A stretch of DNA of 64,000 bases from Pedobacter kyungheensis (GCF_000812965.1 NZ_JSYN01000002.1:310001-374000), one strand, 5' to 3'. Numbered from the stretch's first letter, positions 9,028-17,447 are shown. Numbers and translations are program-made. The notes: generated by a model not told the origin, from the letters alone.

Positions 9028-9603
9028 ATGGACAATAAAATTATTTTCTTCGGCGACAGCCTGGTAGCCGGCTACGGACTAAAAGACCCGGACAGGGAAT
9101 CCATACCAGCCCTTATCGGCGCAAAGTTAAAACTGTTGAACTTAAACTACAGCGTGATCAATGCCGGCACCAGTGGCGACACGACCACTTCGGCCCAATC
9201 CAGGTTGGAGCATGTACTCCATGAAAACCCGGCGATTTTCGTGCTGGAACTTGGCGCCAATGATTTCCTGCGCGGCATCAGTCCTGTACTGATCCTGTCC
9301 AACCTCCAGCTCATCATCAGCCGGGTTAAATCCAGCTGCCCGTCTGCAGCTATCCTCCTCCTGTGCATCGAACTTCCCGACTGGGCAACCGGACTGCATC
9401 AAGAAGACTACAGCGGTATCTTTCCGGCACTGGCAGCAAAAAACGGCATTGCCCTGGTCCCCTCGTTCCTCAAAAATGTTGCAGGCGTCCGCTACCTGAA
9501 CATGGATGATGGTGTCCACCCGCTCCGGGAAGGTTATCAGATCGCGGCAGAAAATATCTGGCCGGAGTTATACCAGATTATCCTGGAGCGTGAAACATCG
9601 TAA
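9028..9603 (+). CDS. SGNH/GDSL hydrolase, TesA-like arylesterase/lysophospholipase
   Basis: A small esterase of the SGNH superfamily. All four consensus blocks are visible: FFGDSLVAGYGL (catalytic Ser in GDS, residue 10), INAGTSGDTT (oxyanion Gly), ELGANDFLRG (Asn) and DDGVHPLREGYQ (Asp and His). Unlike E. coli TesA it has no signal peptide, so it is predicted cytoplasmic. Its substrate is probably short-chain esters or lysophospholipids. The start is supported by GAAAGGA nine bases upstream. The next gene begins 6 bp after the stop, implying co-transcription. Confidence 0.9.
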   Translation: MDNKIIFFGDSLVAGYGLKDPDRESIPALIGAKLKLLNLNYSVINAGTSGDTTTSAQSRLEHVLHENPAIFVLELGANDFLRGISPVLILSNLQLIISRVKSSCPSAAILLLCIELPDWATGLHQEDYSGIFPALAAKNGIALVPSFLKNVAGVRYLNMDDGVHPLREGYQIAAENIWPELYQIILERETS

Positions 9604-9609
9604 TAACCA

Positions 9610-10374
9610 ATGAGATCAACCATGCGAAAAAAAGCGAGGATCAAAGAAAAGGAAAAACTGGAAAAGGCAAGGTCTTTTGAACTTGCCGCTGATTTCCCGC
9701 AGGCCATCAAAACCTACAGATCGGTGCTTGCAGGAAATCCTGTCCATCTCCAGGCCGCAACCCGCCTGCTCGTCCTGCTGCGAAAAACCAAAGACCTGAA
9801 CAGCGAAGTACAATTACTCAAAGCGCTGATCCCTGCCCAGCAAGCGCACCTGGATACCGCCTACCAAAGCTGGCTCGGCACGCACAGTGGCCTGGCCAAA
9901 GACACTGCCCCACTGGCCAGGATTCTCGGCCTGATCGGCAACCAAGACAGGCAGGTATCAAATGATGATACGCTGGCCAAATGGCAGTCCAGATTGCAGG
10001 CACTGGAAAAACGCCTGAAGGCGAAGCCAGCAAAAGCCACCGTAAAATCCAGGCTTGAAAAGAAAACAGAAGCGCTTAAAGAAAAACCAAAAAATGTAAA
10101 AACAAACACCAGTACTACAACCATGGCAACATCACTGCCTAAATCCCGGTCAAAAAAAGCTTCCGAAGCACTTAAACCAAAATCAAAAACCTTAAAAGTA
10201 AAGGCAGGTACTAGCCCTCTGGCAAAATCCCTTTCCAAATCCAGGTCCAACATGCAACCAAATGATCTTGATCGAAAACCGGCAACAAGCAAAGGCATTA
10301 AAGCCGGCAATAAACCAAACCCGAAAACAAAGACCGGGAAAGAAAATCCAAAACCGCTAGTCAAAAAGCGTTAG
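9610..10374 (+). CDS. TPR-like protein with long lysine-rich tail
   Basis: A 254-residue protein in two parts. Residues 1-130 are helical, with a TPR-like segment (FELAADFPQAIKTYRSVLAG and LQAATRLLVLLRKTKDLNSE). From about residue 135 to the end it is an unstructured basic tail of Lys/Ala/Thr/Ser/Pro with recurring LPKSRSKKASE and LSKSRSNMQ units, similar in character to the basic tail of the DUF892 protein nearby. A nucleic-acid-binding or condensing role is possible but unproved. The last 18 bp overlap the convergent SRAP gene. Confidence 0.7.
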   Translation: MRSTMRKKARIKEKEKLEKARSFELAADFPQAIKTYRSVLAGNPVHLQAATRLLVLLRKTKDLNSEVQLLKALIPAQQAHLDTAYQSWLGTHSGLAKDTAPLARILGLIGNQDRQVSNDDTLAKWQSRLQALEKRLKAKPAKATVKSRLEKKTEALKEKPKNVKTNTSTTTMATSLPKSRSKKASEALKPKSKTLKVKAGTSPLAKSLSKSRSNMQPNDLDRKPATSKGIKAGNKPNPKTKTGKENPKPLVKKR

Positions 10375-11037
10375 GTCCGGTCCCGAAGGCCTGTTGTTAT
10401 TTGCATCCTTATTCCTTGCATTATTGATCTTGGCATCTACCTGCCAGCCCTTCAGCAGCTCATCATCTACCGGATGTAAGACTTTCAATCTTTCAGCGGC
10501 AGGCAGTTCCCTGTCCAGCCACACTGCACTTTCACGCTGCGAAAGGATACAGGGCATCCGGTCATGGATCTTGCCAACATACCGGTTGGCCGGCTGCATG
10601 ATCATCGTACAGGACGGGATCACGATGCCCGTTTTGGGATCTTTCCAGCTGTCCCAGTAACCTGCCATCAACAGCATTCCCCCATCGCTCCTTTCAAAAT
10701 AATAAGGCTGCCTGCTGCTCCCCGAACGGTCCCACTCATAAAAGCCTTCCACCACAAATACGCAATGCCTGCGCCCGATCAGGTTTTTATAGCTGGGCAG
10801 CGAATGCATCGTTTCGATCCTGCAATAAGTGGTGGAAAACTTTGGTACTTCAGCAGAACCCGCGGGAATTAAGCCCCACTTTACATAATGCAACCTGCCC
10901 GGCCTGGCATCCAGTATTACCGGCATATCCGTTCCAGGCGGCCGGTTGGTATCTTTTTCCCTTGGATCCCCGCCCAACAGCAATCCGGCCTTTGCCGCCA
11001 TTGCCAGGCTTTCGCCTATCAGTGTTCTTCCGCACAT
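10357..11037 (-). CDS. SRAP-domain abasic-site processing protein (YedK/HMCES type)
   Basis: Forms a covalent thiazolidine link with abasic sites in single-stranded DNA through Cys2. The protein begins MCGR, exposing the catalytic Cys after Met removal. Other family blocks are LHYVKWGLIPAG, VVEGFYEWDR (catalytic Glu), GLWD-like AGYWDSW and IHDRMPCIL (catalytic His). The usual NAR.ET block reads YCRIET, so the normally conserved Asn appears replaced. It is followed on the same strand by nothing and preceded 22 bp upstream by umuC, fitting a DNA-damage tolerance cluster. Confidence 0.92.
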   Translation of the reverse strand: MCGRTLIGESLAMAAKAGLLLGGDPREKDTNRPPGTDMPVILDARPGRLHYVKWGLIPAGSAEVPKFSTTYCRIETMHSLPSYKNLIGRRHCVFVVEGFYEWDRSGSSRQPYYFERSDGGMLLMAGYWDSWKDPKTGIVIPSCTMIMQPANRYVGKIHDRMPCILSQRESAVWLDRELPAAERLKVLHPVDDELLKGWQVDAKINNARNKDANNNRPSGPDLTLFD

Positions 11038-11059
11038 ATCTTTTTCCTTTTATCTGTTC

Positions 11060-12304
11060 CTATTTAACTTTTATAATGTCGCTCCACCTGGTGGTATAAC
11101 CTTTGGAGAGATATTCATGTTTCAGCCGCCATTTCTTTTCATACCCCTCGCTCGCCATACGCAGCGTTCCCCGTCCAAAAGCCAGGTTAAGTTTATCCAG
11201 TACAGCAGACACCGTATCCTTCTTCCCACCGTCGTGGTCAAAAAAGGCATTGAGCTGCAGTTCGCTTTCCGGTACCAGTCCGGTAGCGATCACCCCCGCC
11301 TTCCTGTATTTCACCCCGTGCCTGAACAGCTTTGCCGAAACCCGCACCGCAACCCCCACCAGATCAGTTGTACTGTTACTGGCAATCAGCAGCTTATGGG
11401 TATGGCTCGGGAAGTGCTGGGGATGGTCTTCCCGGTTTTTATTGGTATACAGGAATACCTGCAGGTACAGGCAGCGCAGCTTCTCCCTACGCAGTTTCTC
11501 CGCCAGCCGGCTGGCATACAGCGTTACCGCCTCAGCCAGGATCTCAGGCTGCTCAATATAATTCCTGAACGAGCGGCTCACGGTAATGCCTTTCTTCACT
11601 TCCCTCACCTGCTCCAGCGGAATGGCAGGCCTGCCCCAAAGCTCATTCCACATGCGCTGCCCCATGATGGTCATGTGCTGCTTGAACCACATTTCAGGCA
11701 TATCCCTCAGCTCTGCCGCCGTTCTTATGCCGAGCGCTTCAAACTTTTTGTAATGCTGCCTTCCAACGCCCCAAAGTTCATGTACCGGAAATTCCCGGAC
11801 TGCAGCGGTAATCTTTTCCTCACTATCCAGCACCAACACCCCTCCGCTCTTTTTGGACATTTTATTGGCCAGTTTGGCCAACGTCTTGGTTGGCGCCACC
11901 CCTATCGACACCGGGATACCCGTATTGCGCACTACGGATTCCCTGATCCGGGGCACATAACTTTCCAGCTCCCTAACCCCGCCCAGCCAGCCAAAAGCCT
12001 CATCAATACTGTAAACATCCAGCCTGGGAAACCATCTGCTCAATTGGTGCATCACCCGCTCGCTCATATCCCCATACAGCACATAGTTGCTGGAAAATAC
12101 CTGGATCGCAAACTTTTTGATCAGGTCCCGCACCAGAAACTCCGGATCGCCCATTTTAATCCCGCAGGCTTTGGCCTCCTCGCTCCTGGCAATCACGCAG
12201 CCATCATTATTGCTCAGCACGACAACAGGCCTGCCGTTCAGCTCCGGGCGGAAAAGCCTTTCGGCCGAGGCATAAAAGTTATTACAGTCACAAAGTGCAA
12301 ACAT
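11060..12304 (-). CDS. umuC: Y-family DNA polymerase, UmuC subunit
   Basis: Error-prone translesion polymerase. The 414-residue protein starts MFALCDCNNFYASAERLF, giving the first catalytic Asp and the CNNFYAS block. It continues with VVVLSNNDGCVIARS, YSIDEAFGWL (second acidic pair, SIDE-like), SIGVAPTKTLAKLANKMSK and LWGVGRQHYKKFEALGI (helix-hairpin-helix), then a little-finger domain with GITVSRSF. The start overlaps the end of the umuD-like gene by 17 bp. The gene acts with that partner and probably with the SRAP gene downstream. Full length and apparently intact. Confidence 0.95.
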   Translation of the reverse strand: MFALCDCNNFYASAERLFRPELNGRPVVVLSNNDGCVIARSEEAKACGIKMGDPEFLVRDLIKKFAIQVFSSNYVLYGDMSERVMHQLSRWFPRLDVYSIDEAFGWLGGVRELESYVPRIRESVVRNTGIPVSIGVAPTKTLAKLANKMSKKSGGVLVLDSEEKITAAVREFPVHELWGVGRQHYKKFEALGIRTAAELRDMPEMWFKQHMTIMGQRMWNELWGRPAIPLEQVREVKKGITVSRSFRNYIEQPEILAEAVTLYASRLAEKLRREKLRCLYLQVFLYTNKNREDHPQHFPSHTHKLLIASNSTTDLVGVAVRVSAKLFRHGVKYRKAGVIATGLVPESELQLNAFFDHDGGKKDTVSAVLDKLNLAFGRGTLRMASEGYEKKWRLKHEYLSKGYTTRWSDIIKVK

Positions 12305-12716
12305 TGCTGTACCTCCCTGTCCTTAATGCCTTTGGCAACATATTCCTACAGACCGAGGTCACCACCCCCCATATCTGTAGTGATCCGATCTCCGTCTCAC
12401 GCGCAACATCCTGGTCATTTTTGAGCAAGGCCCCTGAATTTTCGGAGAGGAACACCCTGCAGCTAAATGCACCGGCCAGAAAGGCCACAACCACAGCCCC
12501 ATGCGTAGCAGTGAGCGAGCGGTCTACAATGAGGATATCGCCACCAGAAATTCCGAAGGATTGCATATCCTCCCCCTCCATCTGAAAATAAAAGGTGGAA
12601 TGGGGATCGATTACCAGCCTGTCGGTGATGTCAAGCCTGCCCTCCAGATAATCCGCGGCCGGGGACTGGAACCCCGAAATCTTTTGCTCTGCTCTTTTCT
12701 CAAACGACCTGATCAT
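12288..12716 (-). CDS. UmuD-like protein lacking the Ser-Lys protease dyad
   Basis: Aligned by eye to E. coli UmuD it shares the cleavage-site region GFQSPAADYLEGRLD, then GISGGDILIVDRSLTATHG and IWGVVTSV. However the catalytic GDSM block reads GEDM, placing Asp50 where Ser60 should be (codon 12567-12569), and the catalytic Lys97 position is Arg87 (codon 12456-12458). Self-cleavage should therefore be impossible. The ATG at 12716 leaves 14 residues before GFQSP; an upstream ATG at 12779 would add 21 unlikely residues. It overlaps umuC by 17 bp, so it remains coupled to the polymerase. Confidence 0.85.
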   Translation of the reverse strand: MIRSFEKRAEQKISGFQSPAADYLEGRLDITDRLVIDPHSTFYFQMEGEDMQSFGISGGDILIVDRSLTATHGAVVVAFLAGAFSCRVFLSENSGALLKNDQDVARETEIGSLQIWGVVTSVCRNMLPKALRTGRYSNVCTL

Positions 12717-12740
12717 AAACCCCTTACTATTATTATCCCA

Positions 12741-12769
12741 CAAAATTATACTAAAATTTTTAGCAAAAA
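12741..12769 (-). promoter_or_regulatory. Candidate umuD-umuC promoter with internal palindrome
   Basis: On the minus strand a TAATTTTG box (12741-12748) matches the Bacteroidota -7 consensus TAnnTTTG, and TTTTTG (12764-12769) may serve as the -33, though the 15-base gap is shorter than usual. Between them is CTAAAA/TTTTAG with one central base (12751-12763), which could be an operator. Confidence 0.3.
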
Positions 12770-12891
12770 GAATCTTCAACCATCATAAAACACAACCCCA
12801 GAGAATAATCAATTTCCTGCATGCCAAAAACCATTCACTATAAACTTTGTATTTACAATACCCGGTCATCACCGGAACAAAATATCATTAT

Positions 12892-13131
12892 ATGGAAAAC
12901 CTGACCCTATCTGAAAACGCCAAGCGTTTCATGGACTACGCCGTTGATACCTTAAACGCGATGGACGGTGCGCCCGAACATAACCAGTCGCAAAAAGATG
13001 AGGTGACCGCAAAGATCGCCACACTTAAATCCTATCTGGACAAGCTGGAAAGCGCTTACCTCGGCACCATCCCGCTTGAGCACCAACCGCCCGTTGATCC
13101 GGAATACATCGCAGCTGCCGGCCACAGCTGA
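12892..13131 (+). CDS. Small hypothetical protein, 79 aa
   Basis: Begins MENLTLSENAKRFMDYAVDT at the ATG of 12892. Earlier in-frame starts (12847) lie in AT-rich leader DNA and are less likely. The protein is mostly helical (KDEVTAKIATLKSYLDKLES) with a short polar C-terminus. No family recognised. It lies 48 bp before the next small gene and may be co-transcribed with it. Confidence 0.65.
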   Translation: MENLTLSENAKRFMDYAVDTLNAMDGAPEHNQSQKDEVTAKIATLKSYLDKLESAYLGTIPLEHQPPVDPEYIAAAGHS

Positions 13132-13179
13132 TCCCGGCCAGACCATAACCTACCCTTCAACCCTTAAAACAAACACATA

Positions 13180-13620
13180 ATGGGCAAAATCACAAACCTC
13201 ATCTCAGGCCTCGCCGGCGCAGTGGTGCTGAACATCCTGCACGAATCCCTTAAAAGCAAGGGCAGCGGTATGCCGCATATTGATCGCCTGGGCGAACAGG
13301 CGCTGCAAAAATCACTGCGTTACCTGGGCACGGGCATTGAAGACGAACACAACCGCTATCTGGCCACCCTTGCGGGCGATGTTGCCGGAAATGCAGTATA
13401 CTATAGCCTGATCGGCGGAAGAAACAGCCTGATCTGGCCAAAGGCAATTGCATTGGGCCTTGCCGCAGGTATCGGCGCAGTCACCCTGCCCCGCCCCATG
13501 GGCCTTGACCCCAAACCAGTCGCCCGCAATGCGCAAGCAACCACACTGACCATTGCCTATTATCTCACCGGCGCACTGGCAACAGCCTCCGTGCTGAAAC
13601 TGTTCAAAAACCGCTTATAA
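13180..13620 (+). CDS. Hypothetical membrane-associated protein, 146 aa
   Basis: Begins MGKITNLISGLAGAVVLNIL and contains two further hydrophobic helices (IALGLAAGIGAVTLPRPMG region and IAYYLTGALATASVLKLF). The middle is polar (GEQALQKSLRYLGTGIEDEH). Three helices over 146 residues suggest an inner-membrane protein. I do not recognise the family. It precedes a strong terminator and probably forms a two-gene unit with the 79-residue gene. Confidence 0.7.
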   Translation: MGKITNLISGLAGAVVLNILHESLKSKGSGMPHIDRLGEQALQKSLRYLGTGIEDEHNRYLATLAGDVAGNAVYYSLIGGRNSLIWPKAIALGLAAGIGAVTLPRPMGLDPKPVARNAQATTLTIAYYLTGALATASVLKLFKNRL

Positions 13621-13695
13621 GGGCAACATTTTTTCCCTGCTCACAATAAAAAGCAGAAATTTACGCTTATGTATAGGAGAGCGTTAATTTAGATT

Positions 13696-13735
13696 AAACG
13701 GGAACCTGTCTGATGATGGGTTCCCGTTTTCATTT
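13696..13735 (+). terminator. Intrinsic terminator, strong 11 bp stem
   Basis: AAACGGGAACC (13696-13706) pairs with GGTTCCCGTTT (13719-13729) around a 12-base loop and is followed by T-rich sequence. It lies 75 bp after the stop of the 146-residue membrane protein and could also end a short untranslated RNA from 13621. Confidence 0.75.
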
Positions 13736-13926
13736 TCATCCGATGGCGCAAGACACCGCTCCCGCCAATCCTTCCCCGCCATCCTCCGGCCTTCGGTAAT
13801 TAATTCCTTTTTATGCGCATCTGCCCCAGGTATAAATACGGTCTTTACCCCTGATCACCTCCTCACCGAAACCAAAAAGCCCCGCGATTGTTAGCTATCC
13901 AGCTATTATACCTAATTGAAAACAAC

Positions 13927-14445
13927 ATGGATCAAAACGAATTCAGCCTGATTGCAGGCGAGCATGCAGTCGCGCTCCACATGCATGCATTAAAGTTCAC
14001 CAGGGACGAGGACGAAGCGAAGGACCTGGTACAGGACACATTGGTCAAAGGGGTACGTTTCTGTGCTAATTTTGACCGGGGCACCAACGTAAAGGGATGG
14101 TTGTATGTGATCATGCGCAACACCTTTATCAACGATTACCACAAGGCCCAGAAAAGGCAGACCATCATCGGCCAGGAGGAAGAACTCAGCAGCCCGAACC
14201 TGCTTAAAAGCTCCACCCAAAACGCATCGGTTTCCACTTTTATGATGGAGGATATCCGCAAAGCCATGGCCAGTGTTCCCGAAACCTACAGCTACCCCTT
14301 CCGGCGTTACTTCGAGGGCTACAAATACGAGGAAATCTCCCAGGAGCTCGGTATTCCCCTCGGCACGGTCAAAACACACATCCACCAGGCCAGGTCGCTG
14401 CTCAAAAAATACCTGAAAAACTACCGTGACGGAGCCGGTGACTAA
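13927..14445 (+). CDS. RNA polymerase ECF sigma factor
   Basis: A 172-residue sigma-70 family factor with regions 2 and 4 only. Region 2 is seen in ALKFTRDEDEAKDLVQDTLV and NVKGWLYVIMRNTFINDYHK, and region 4 in YEEISQELGIPLGTVKTHIH followed by ARSLLKKYL. The open frame extends upstream to 13888, but the ATG at 13927 (MDQNEFSL) is the natural family start. No anti-sigma gene is adjacent, so how it is activated is not visible. A terminator follows 60 bp downstream. Confidence 0.9.
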   Translation: MDQNEFSLIAGEHAVALHMHALKFTRDEDEAKDLVQDTLVKGVRFCANFDRGTNVKGWLYVIMRNTFINDYHKAQKRQTIIGQEEELSSPNLLKSSTQNASVSTFMMEDIRKAMASVPETYSYPFRRYFEGYKYEEISQELGIPLGTVKTHIHQARSLLKKYLKNYRDGAGD

Positions 14446-14504
14446 AGGGGCAAAACTTCCCTAAGCCCCACTCTTAAGATACACTCACATTAAACCACAA
14501 ACTA

Positions 14505-14535
14505 GGGTTGTAGCAGTTTGCTACAGCCTTTTTTT
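14505..14535 (+). terminator. Intrinsic terminator of the ECF sigma gene
   Basis: GGTTGTAGCA (14506-14515) pairs with TGCTACAGCC (14519-14528), with a three-base loop and one wobble pair, followed by seven T residues. Confidence 0.78.
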
Positions 14536-14875
14536 ACTTATCTGTTCTACTGGCCATTATCAACCCGGAAAAGTCAGTCACCAGCCTTCCCCCTCCACTA
14601 TCCCGACCCTGTTTGACCGTAATCCCCTTATCAAAGCTACTCAGCAGCGCAAAAATTACCATAAGGTGATCCATAAACATCCATAATCTACACCGTTCCC
14701 ATCCTCCCAACCTCACAGCCAGGACTTGCCTGATGTGTACAGCAAAATCCCACTGCACCTGTATGTTTAAATCCGCCCCGCAGCAACCAAACACCCATCC
14801 CCTCCTCCCAATCGGCAAATAAGCAAAACCAATCCTATTCAAACATGTTGTAACTGTACATCAATCTTTTACACC
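14536..14875. other. Intergenic region with no recognised gene
   Basis: About 340 bases between the sigma factor terminator and the DUF4142 gene. The minus-strand open frame here is low-complexity and hydrophobic and is not supported. No RNA gene or promoter is convincing. Confidence 0.4.
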
Positions 14876-15517
14876 ATGATCAACATCACCCATACCAGCA
14901 TCATTCTTCTGGCGAACTCATTAATCTTCGCCACACCAGCGAAGCTGGAAGAAACGCCACAAACCCACATCACCGGGTCCACAACAACCCAGTCCAGTGA
15001 CGCCGCCACACTTAACGAACTAAACCTACTCTGCAGCAAACAGCTGAGGGCAGCCGGACTGGCAAACAAACAGGGCAATAAGACCAAAGTGTGGGGGAAT
15101 AAAGCAACTGAGGCTTTAAGCAGCTTCAGCACAGAACTAAAAGTGCTCGCCAAAAACAAATCGATACAACTCACAGGCACATTGCCGGCGGGCGGACAGC
15201 GTCCTGATGGCCGCACCGACTCCAGCCCGGAAAACCTGAAGGATACTGCAAGGCTAAACAATACAGCGGGGGAAGCCGGAAACAGTGGACTGGTCAAAAC
15301 AACCCCAAAAGGAATAAACGATGAGGCAAACACTGCACTTGCAGAAAGCCTTTCCAAACTCAATGGAACAGCTTTCGACAGCGCTTACCAGGGCCTGCTC
15401 ATCAGTGACCGGCCAGTAGCGGAAAAACTGCTAGCCAAAGCCGCCACCTCAAGCGACAGCGATATATCATCCTTTGCCAAAAAGTATTTAAGCAAACTCA
15501 GATCCGCCAGGTTCTAA
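14876..15517 (+). CDS. DUF4142-like ferritin-fold exported protein
   Basis: A 213-residue protein with a weak N-terminal hydrophobic segment (ITHTSIILLANSLIFATPA) that may be a signal peptide. Two blocks fit DUF4142: NLLCSKQLRAAGLANKQGNK with FSTELKVLAKNKSIQLTGTL, and FDSAYQGLLISDRPVAEKL with SSFAKKYLSKLRSA. The expected metal-binding His (DH in family members) is missing in both. A Ser/Thr/Asn-rich linker of about 55 residues separates the halves, longer than usual. Probably periplasmic. The assignment rests on pattern similarity. Confidence 0.7.
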   Translation: MINITHTSIILLANSLIFATPAKLEETPQTHITGSTTTQSSDAATLNELNLLCSKQLRAAGLANKQGNKTKVWGNKATEALSSFSTELKVLAKNKSIQLTGTLPAGGQRPDGRTDSSPENLKDTARLNNTAGEAGNSGLVKTTPKGINDEANTALAESLSKLNGTAFDSAYQGLLISDRPVAEKLLAKAATSSDSDISSFAKKYLSKLRSARF

Positions 15518-15909
15518 AAACCTATCCGGTCGGAAACGTTCCCTGATGGACTTCCGGTCAAAAAATACACATCATTGTCAACGCACATACCTTATATGCT
15601 AAAAATACGAATCCCCGCACCAGCAGTTAACGAACAATCTTACTGCGTATGCCCTTAAAAATAAAAACATGAAAAGGCAATCGGATACCAATGTAACCTG
15701 CCTCTGCCCAGGAAAATTCATCACCGCATACAGCACTCCATTAAGCCCACGTGTGGGAATGTCTAACTGCAGGGCCGTTTATCCGGACTAAACTTAACCG
15801 ATTAAAATAATTTAAATGTGAACCGATACGAATCAGATAGCTGAAAAATGTTCTTTTTGATTGGTGTCCGCTACAGCAGCCAGCTTCTTTTCCGCAAAAC
15901 CGGACGCAG
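15518..15909. other. Intergenic region with no recognised feature
   Basis: Roughly 390 bases downstream of the DUF4142 gene. I see no open frame of convincing composition, no clear hairpin with T-run and no repeat. Confidence 0.35.
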
Positions 15910-16180
15910 TTACAGGTAGCCCTCTACCCCGAGCTTAGCTCTTATTGCGCTATAAATGCTTTCCGGAATCGACCTGCTCCCCCAGCTCTGAAATCCATCT
16001 GTCCAGGTAAAGGTCCCGCCCACTATGGAACGCCCAGCCAGAGGCTCTTTTTATAATATTCAGGCTATTACCATCGTAATCAATACGGAAACTATACACA
16101 TCCTCACCACAATCCCGGAAAATAAGAAGTGTACAAGTATACCTCCGCCCTTGGGCACCTGTAAAATAATATTTCGACAT
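15910..16180 (-). pseudogene. Small gene apparently broken by a frameshift
   Basis: Frame one runs from the ATG at 16180 (MSKYYFTGAQGRRY) through GEDVYSFRIDYDGNSLNIIK to ISELGEQVD and then stops at 15950. The +1 frame, entered at about 15970, continues with SIPESIYSAIRAKLGVEGYL and stops at 15910. The second segment is a natural-looking C-terminus, so a single-base deletion near 15960-15975 probably separated the two. The family is not recognised. The frame upstream of 16180 is open to 16357 but not protein-like. Confidence 0.42.
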
Positions 16181-17084
16181 CAGATTTGAATATTGGGATA
16201 TAGACAATTCAAAAATAACAAATATTCTCCAGTCCATATCCGTAAAAATACCAGATAATACCCTGAAGGTTCCATTCTGGCTACACACGCTGACCGCCCG
16301 AAAATGACTGGTGGATACACCGCCGGGGAGTACCTCAGTAAACCTTTTGATATTCATGTGCCGTTAAAGAAAATCGCCATGCAGTTAAACTGCCCAGCGA
16401 AGGGGCTTCTATCAAAACCCTACCGCCCATCATCATCCATCTTGCGCTCCAATGCTCCTTCAGTTCAGCCAAAACTTGGTCCTGCTCAACCGCTTACGAC
16501 TCCTTACCGAAGCCCTACGCCTGGCCGGCTCGCCAATGGACATGGACAACTTCTCCTCCAACCAGCGAAATATATTGCTTTCCCCTGCTAATTTGCAAAT
16601 CACCCCTGTAAGCCAAACCCTTGGCCATACCCCGCAAAATAAAATTTAATTCCATCGACCGCTAATGAAATACCAATCCACAAAACAATATTCCGAAATA
16701 AACCATCAAATCAGCCCATTTTACCAAATATCAGCATTGCAGTTCTTTACCAGCAAAAACTCCCCAGATTTGTACCACGTAATTAATCATCAGGGTGAAA
16801 GCCATAAAACCCGGATGAAAATCCTGGCTGGGTAGAAGCAGCCGTTTTTTAGTTGAATAAATATTGGTGATTAGTATGGAGCCGGTCTTTGCCCAACTCC
16901 TTTTTGTTAAAAGCATAAGCCGCAATGAAAAGACCATTATAAGCCTGTCCAAACATCCATTGATTGCCATTCCATTACCAAGGATCAGCAGCCAGGTCAA
17001 ACCCAGGGAAAAAAAACTATAGTGGAAAGAAGGCAACATACACGCCATTGGCACACATCATTTAAGACCTTAAATAAGTGCACC
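16181..17084. other. Intergenic region, possibly with decayed coding DNA
   Basis: No intact gene. On the minus strand around 16860-16960 one frame reads GNQWMFGQAYNGLFIAAYAF but is closed by stops on both sides, which suggests a decayed membrane-protein gene. The 107-codon open frame on that strand (16731-17054) is in another frame and looks spurious. Confidence 0.3.
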
Positions 17085-17357
17085 CCAAAACCATTTTTGC
17101 TTATCATTGCAGTTCAATACAAAGCATCCCATTAACAGTTCCCATCAATGAACAAGCAGCGTGGTACCAGCGATCTGGCCAAGCCCATCCCTTATCCTGA
17201 TCCCGGGCGAATGGTACCTGGATTACTGCTGGCAGCAGCACCAGTAGCACAACGCTAAGCTGATCATGCTGCTACCAGATATTGGAAGGGCGACGGCAGA
17301 ATTTGGGGCCCATTTGTCCGGCAACAAATATTTTGCCCACGATGATTAATTCCAGAT
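17085..17357 (+). pseudogene. Decayed second copy of the 5' end of the HelD-like helicase gene
   Basis: This stretch aligns base by base with 26619-26895, covering the leader, the ATG (17148 region) and about the first 65 codons. Shared runs include CTTATCATTGCAGTTC and CATCAATGAACAAGCAGCG. Relative to the intact copy it has a 2 bp deletion near 17190 and an in-frame CAG-TAG change near 17245. Similarity fades after about 17357. It has no downstream helicase sequence. It is a truncated, non-functional duplicate. Confidence 0.88.
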
Positions 17358-17447
17358 AACCCCAAAAAAAGCTGTTAATGACTTAACCACAAAAATGACC
17401 TATTGCGAATCATGGCCGAATAGCCATTAGTAATAACCTTGCAAAAC

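Noticed and set aside
14869..15363. Minus-strand open frame of 164 codons opposite the DUF4142-like gene
   Set aside because: Low-complexity, Ser/Leu/Val-rich translation that mirrors the codon pattern of the real gene on the other strand; no domain or start signal.
16731..17054. Minus-strand open frame of 107 codons
   Set aside because: Hydrophobic composition without signals; a different frame in the same DNA looks more protein-like but is closed by stops, so at most decayed DNA is present.
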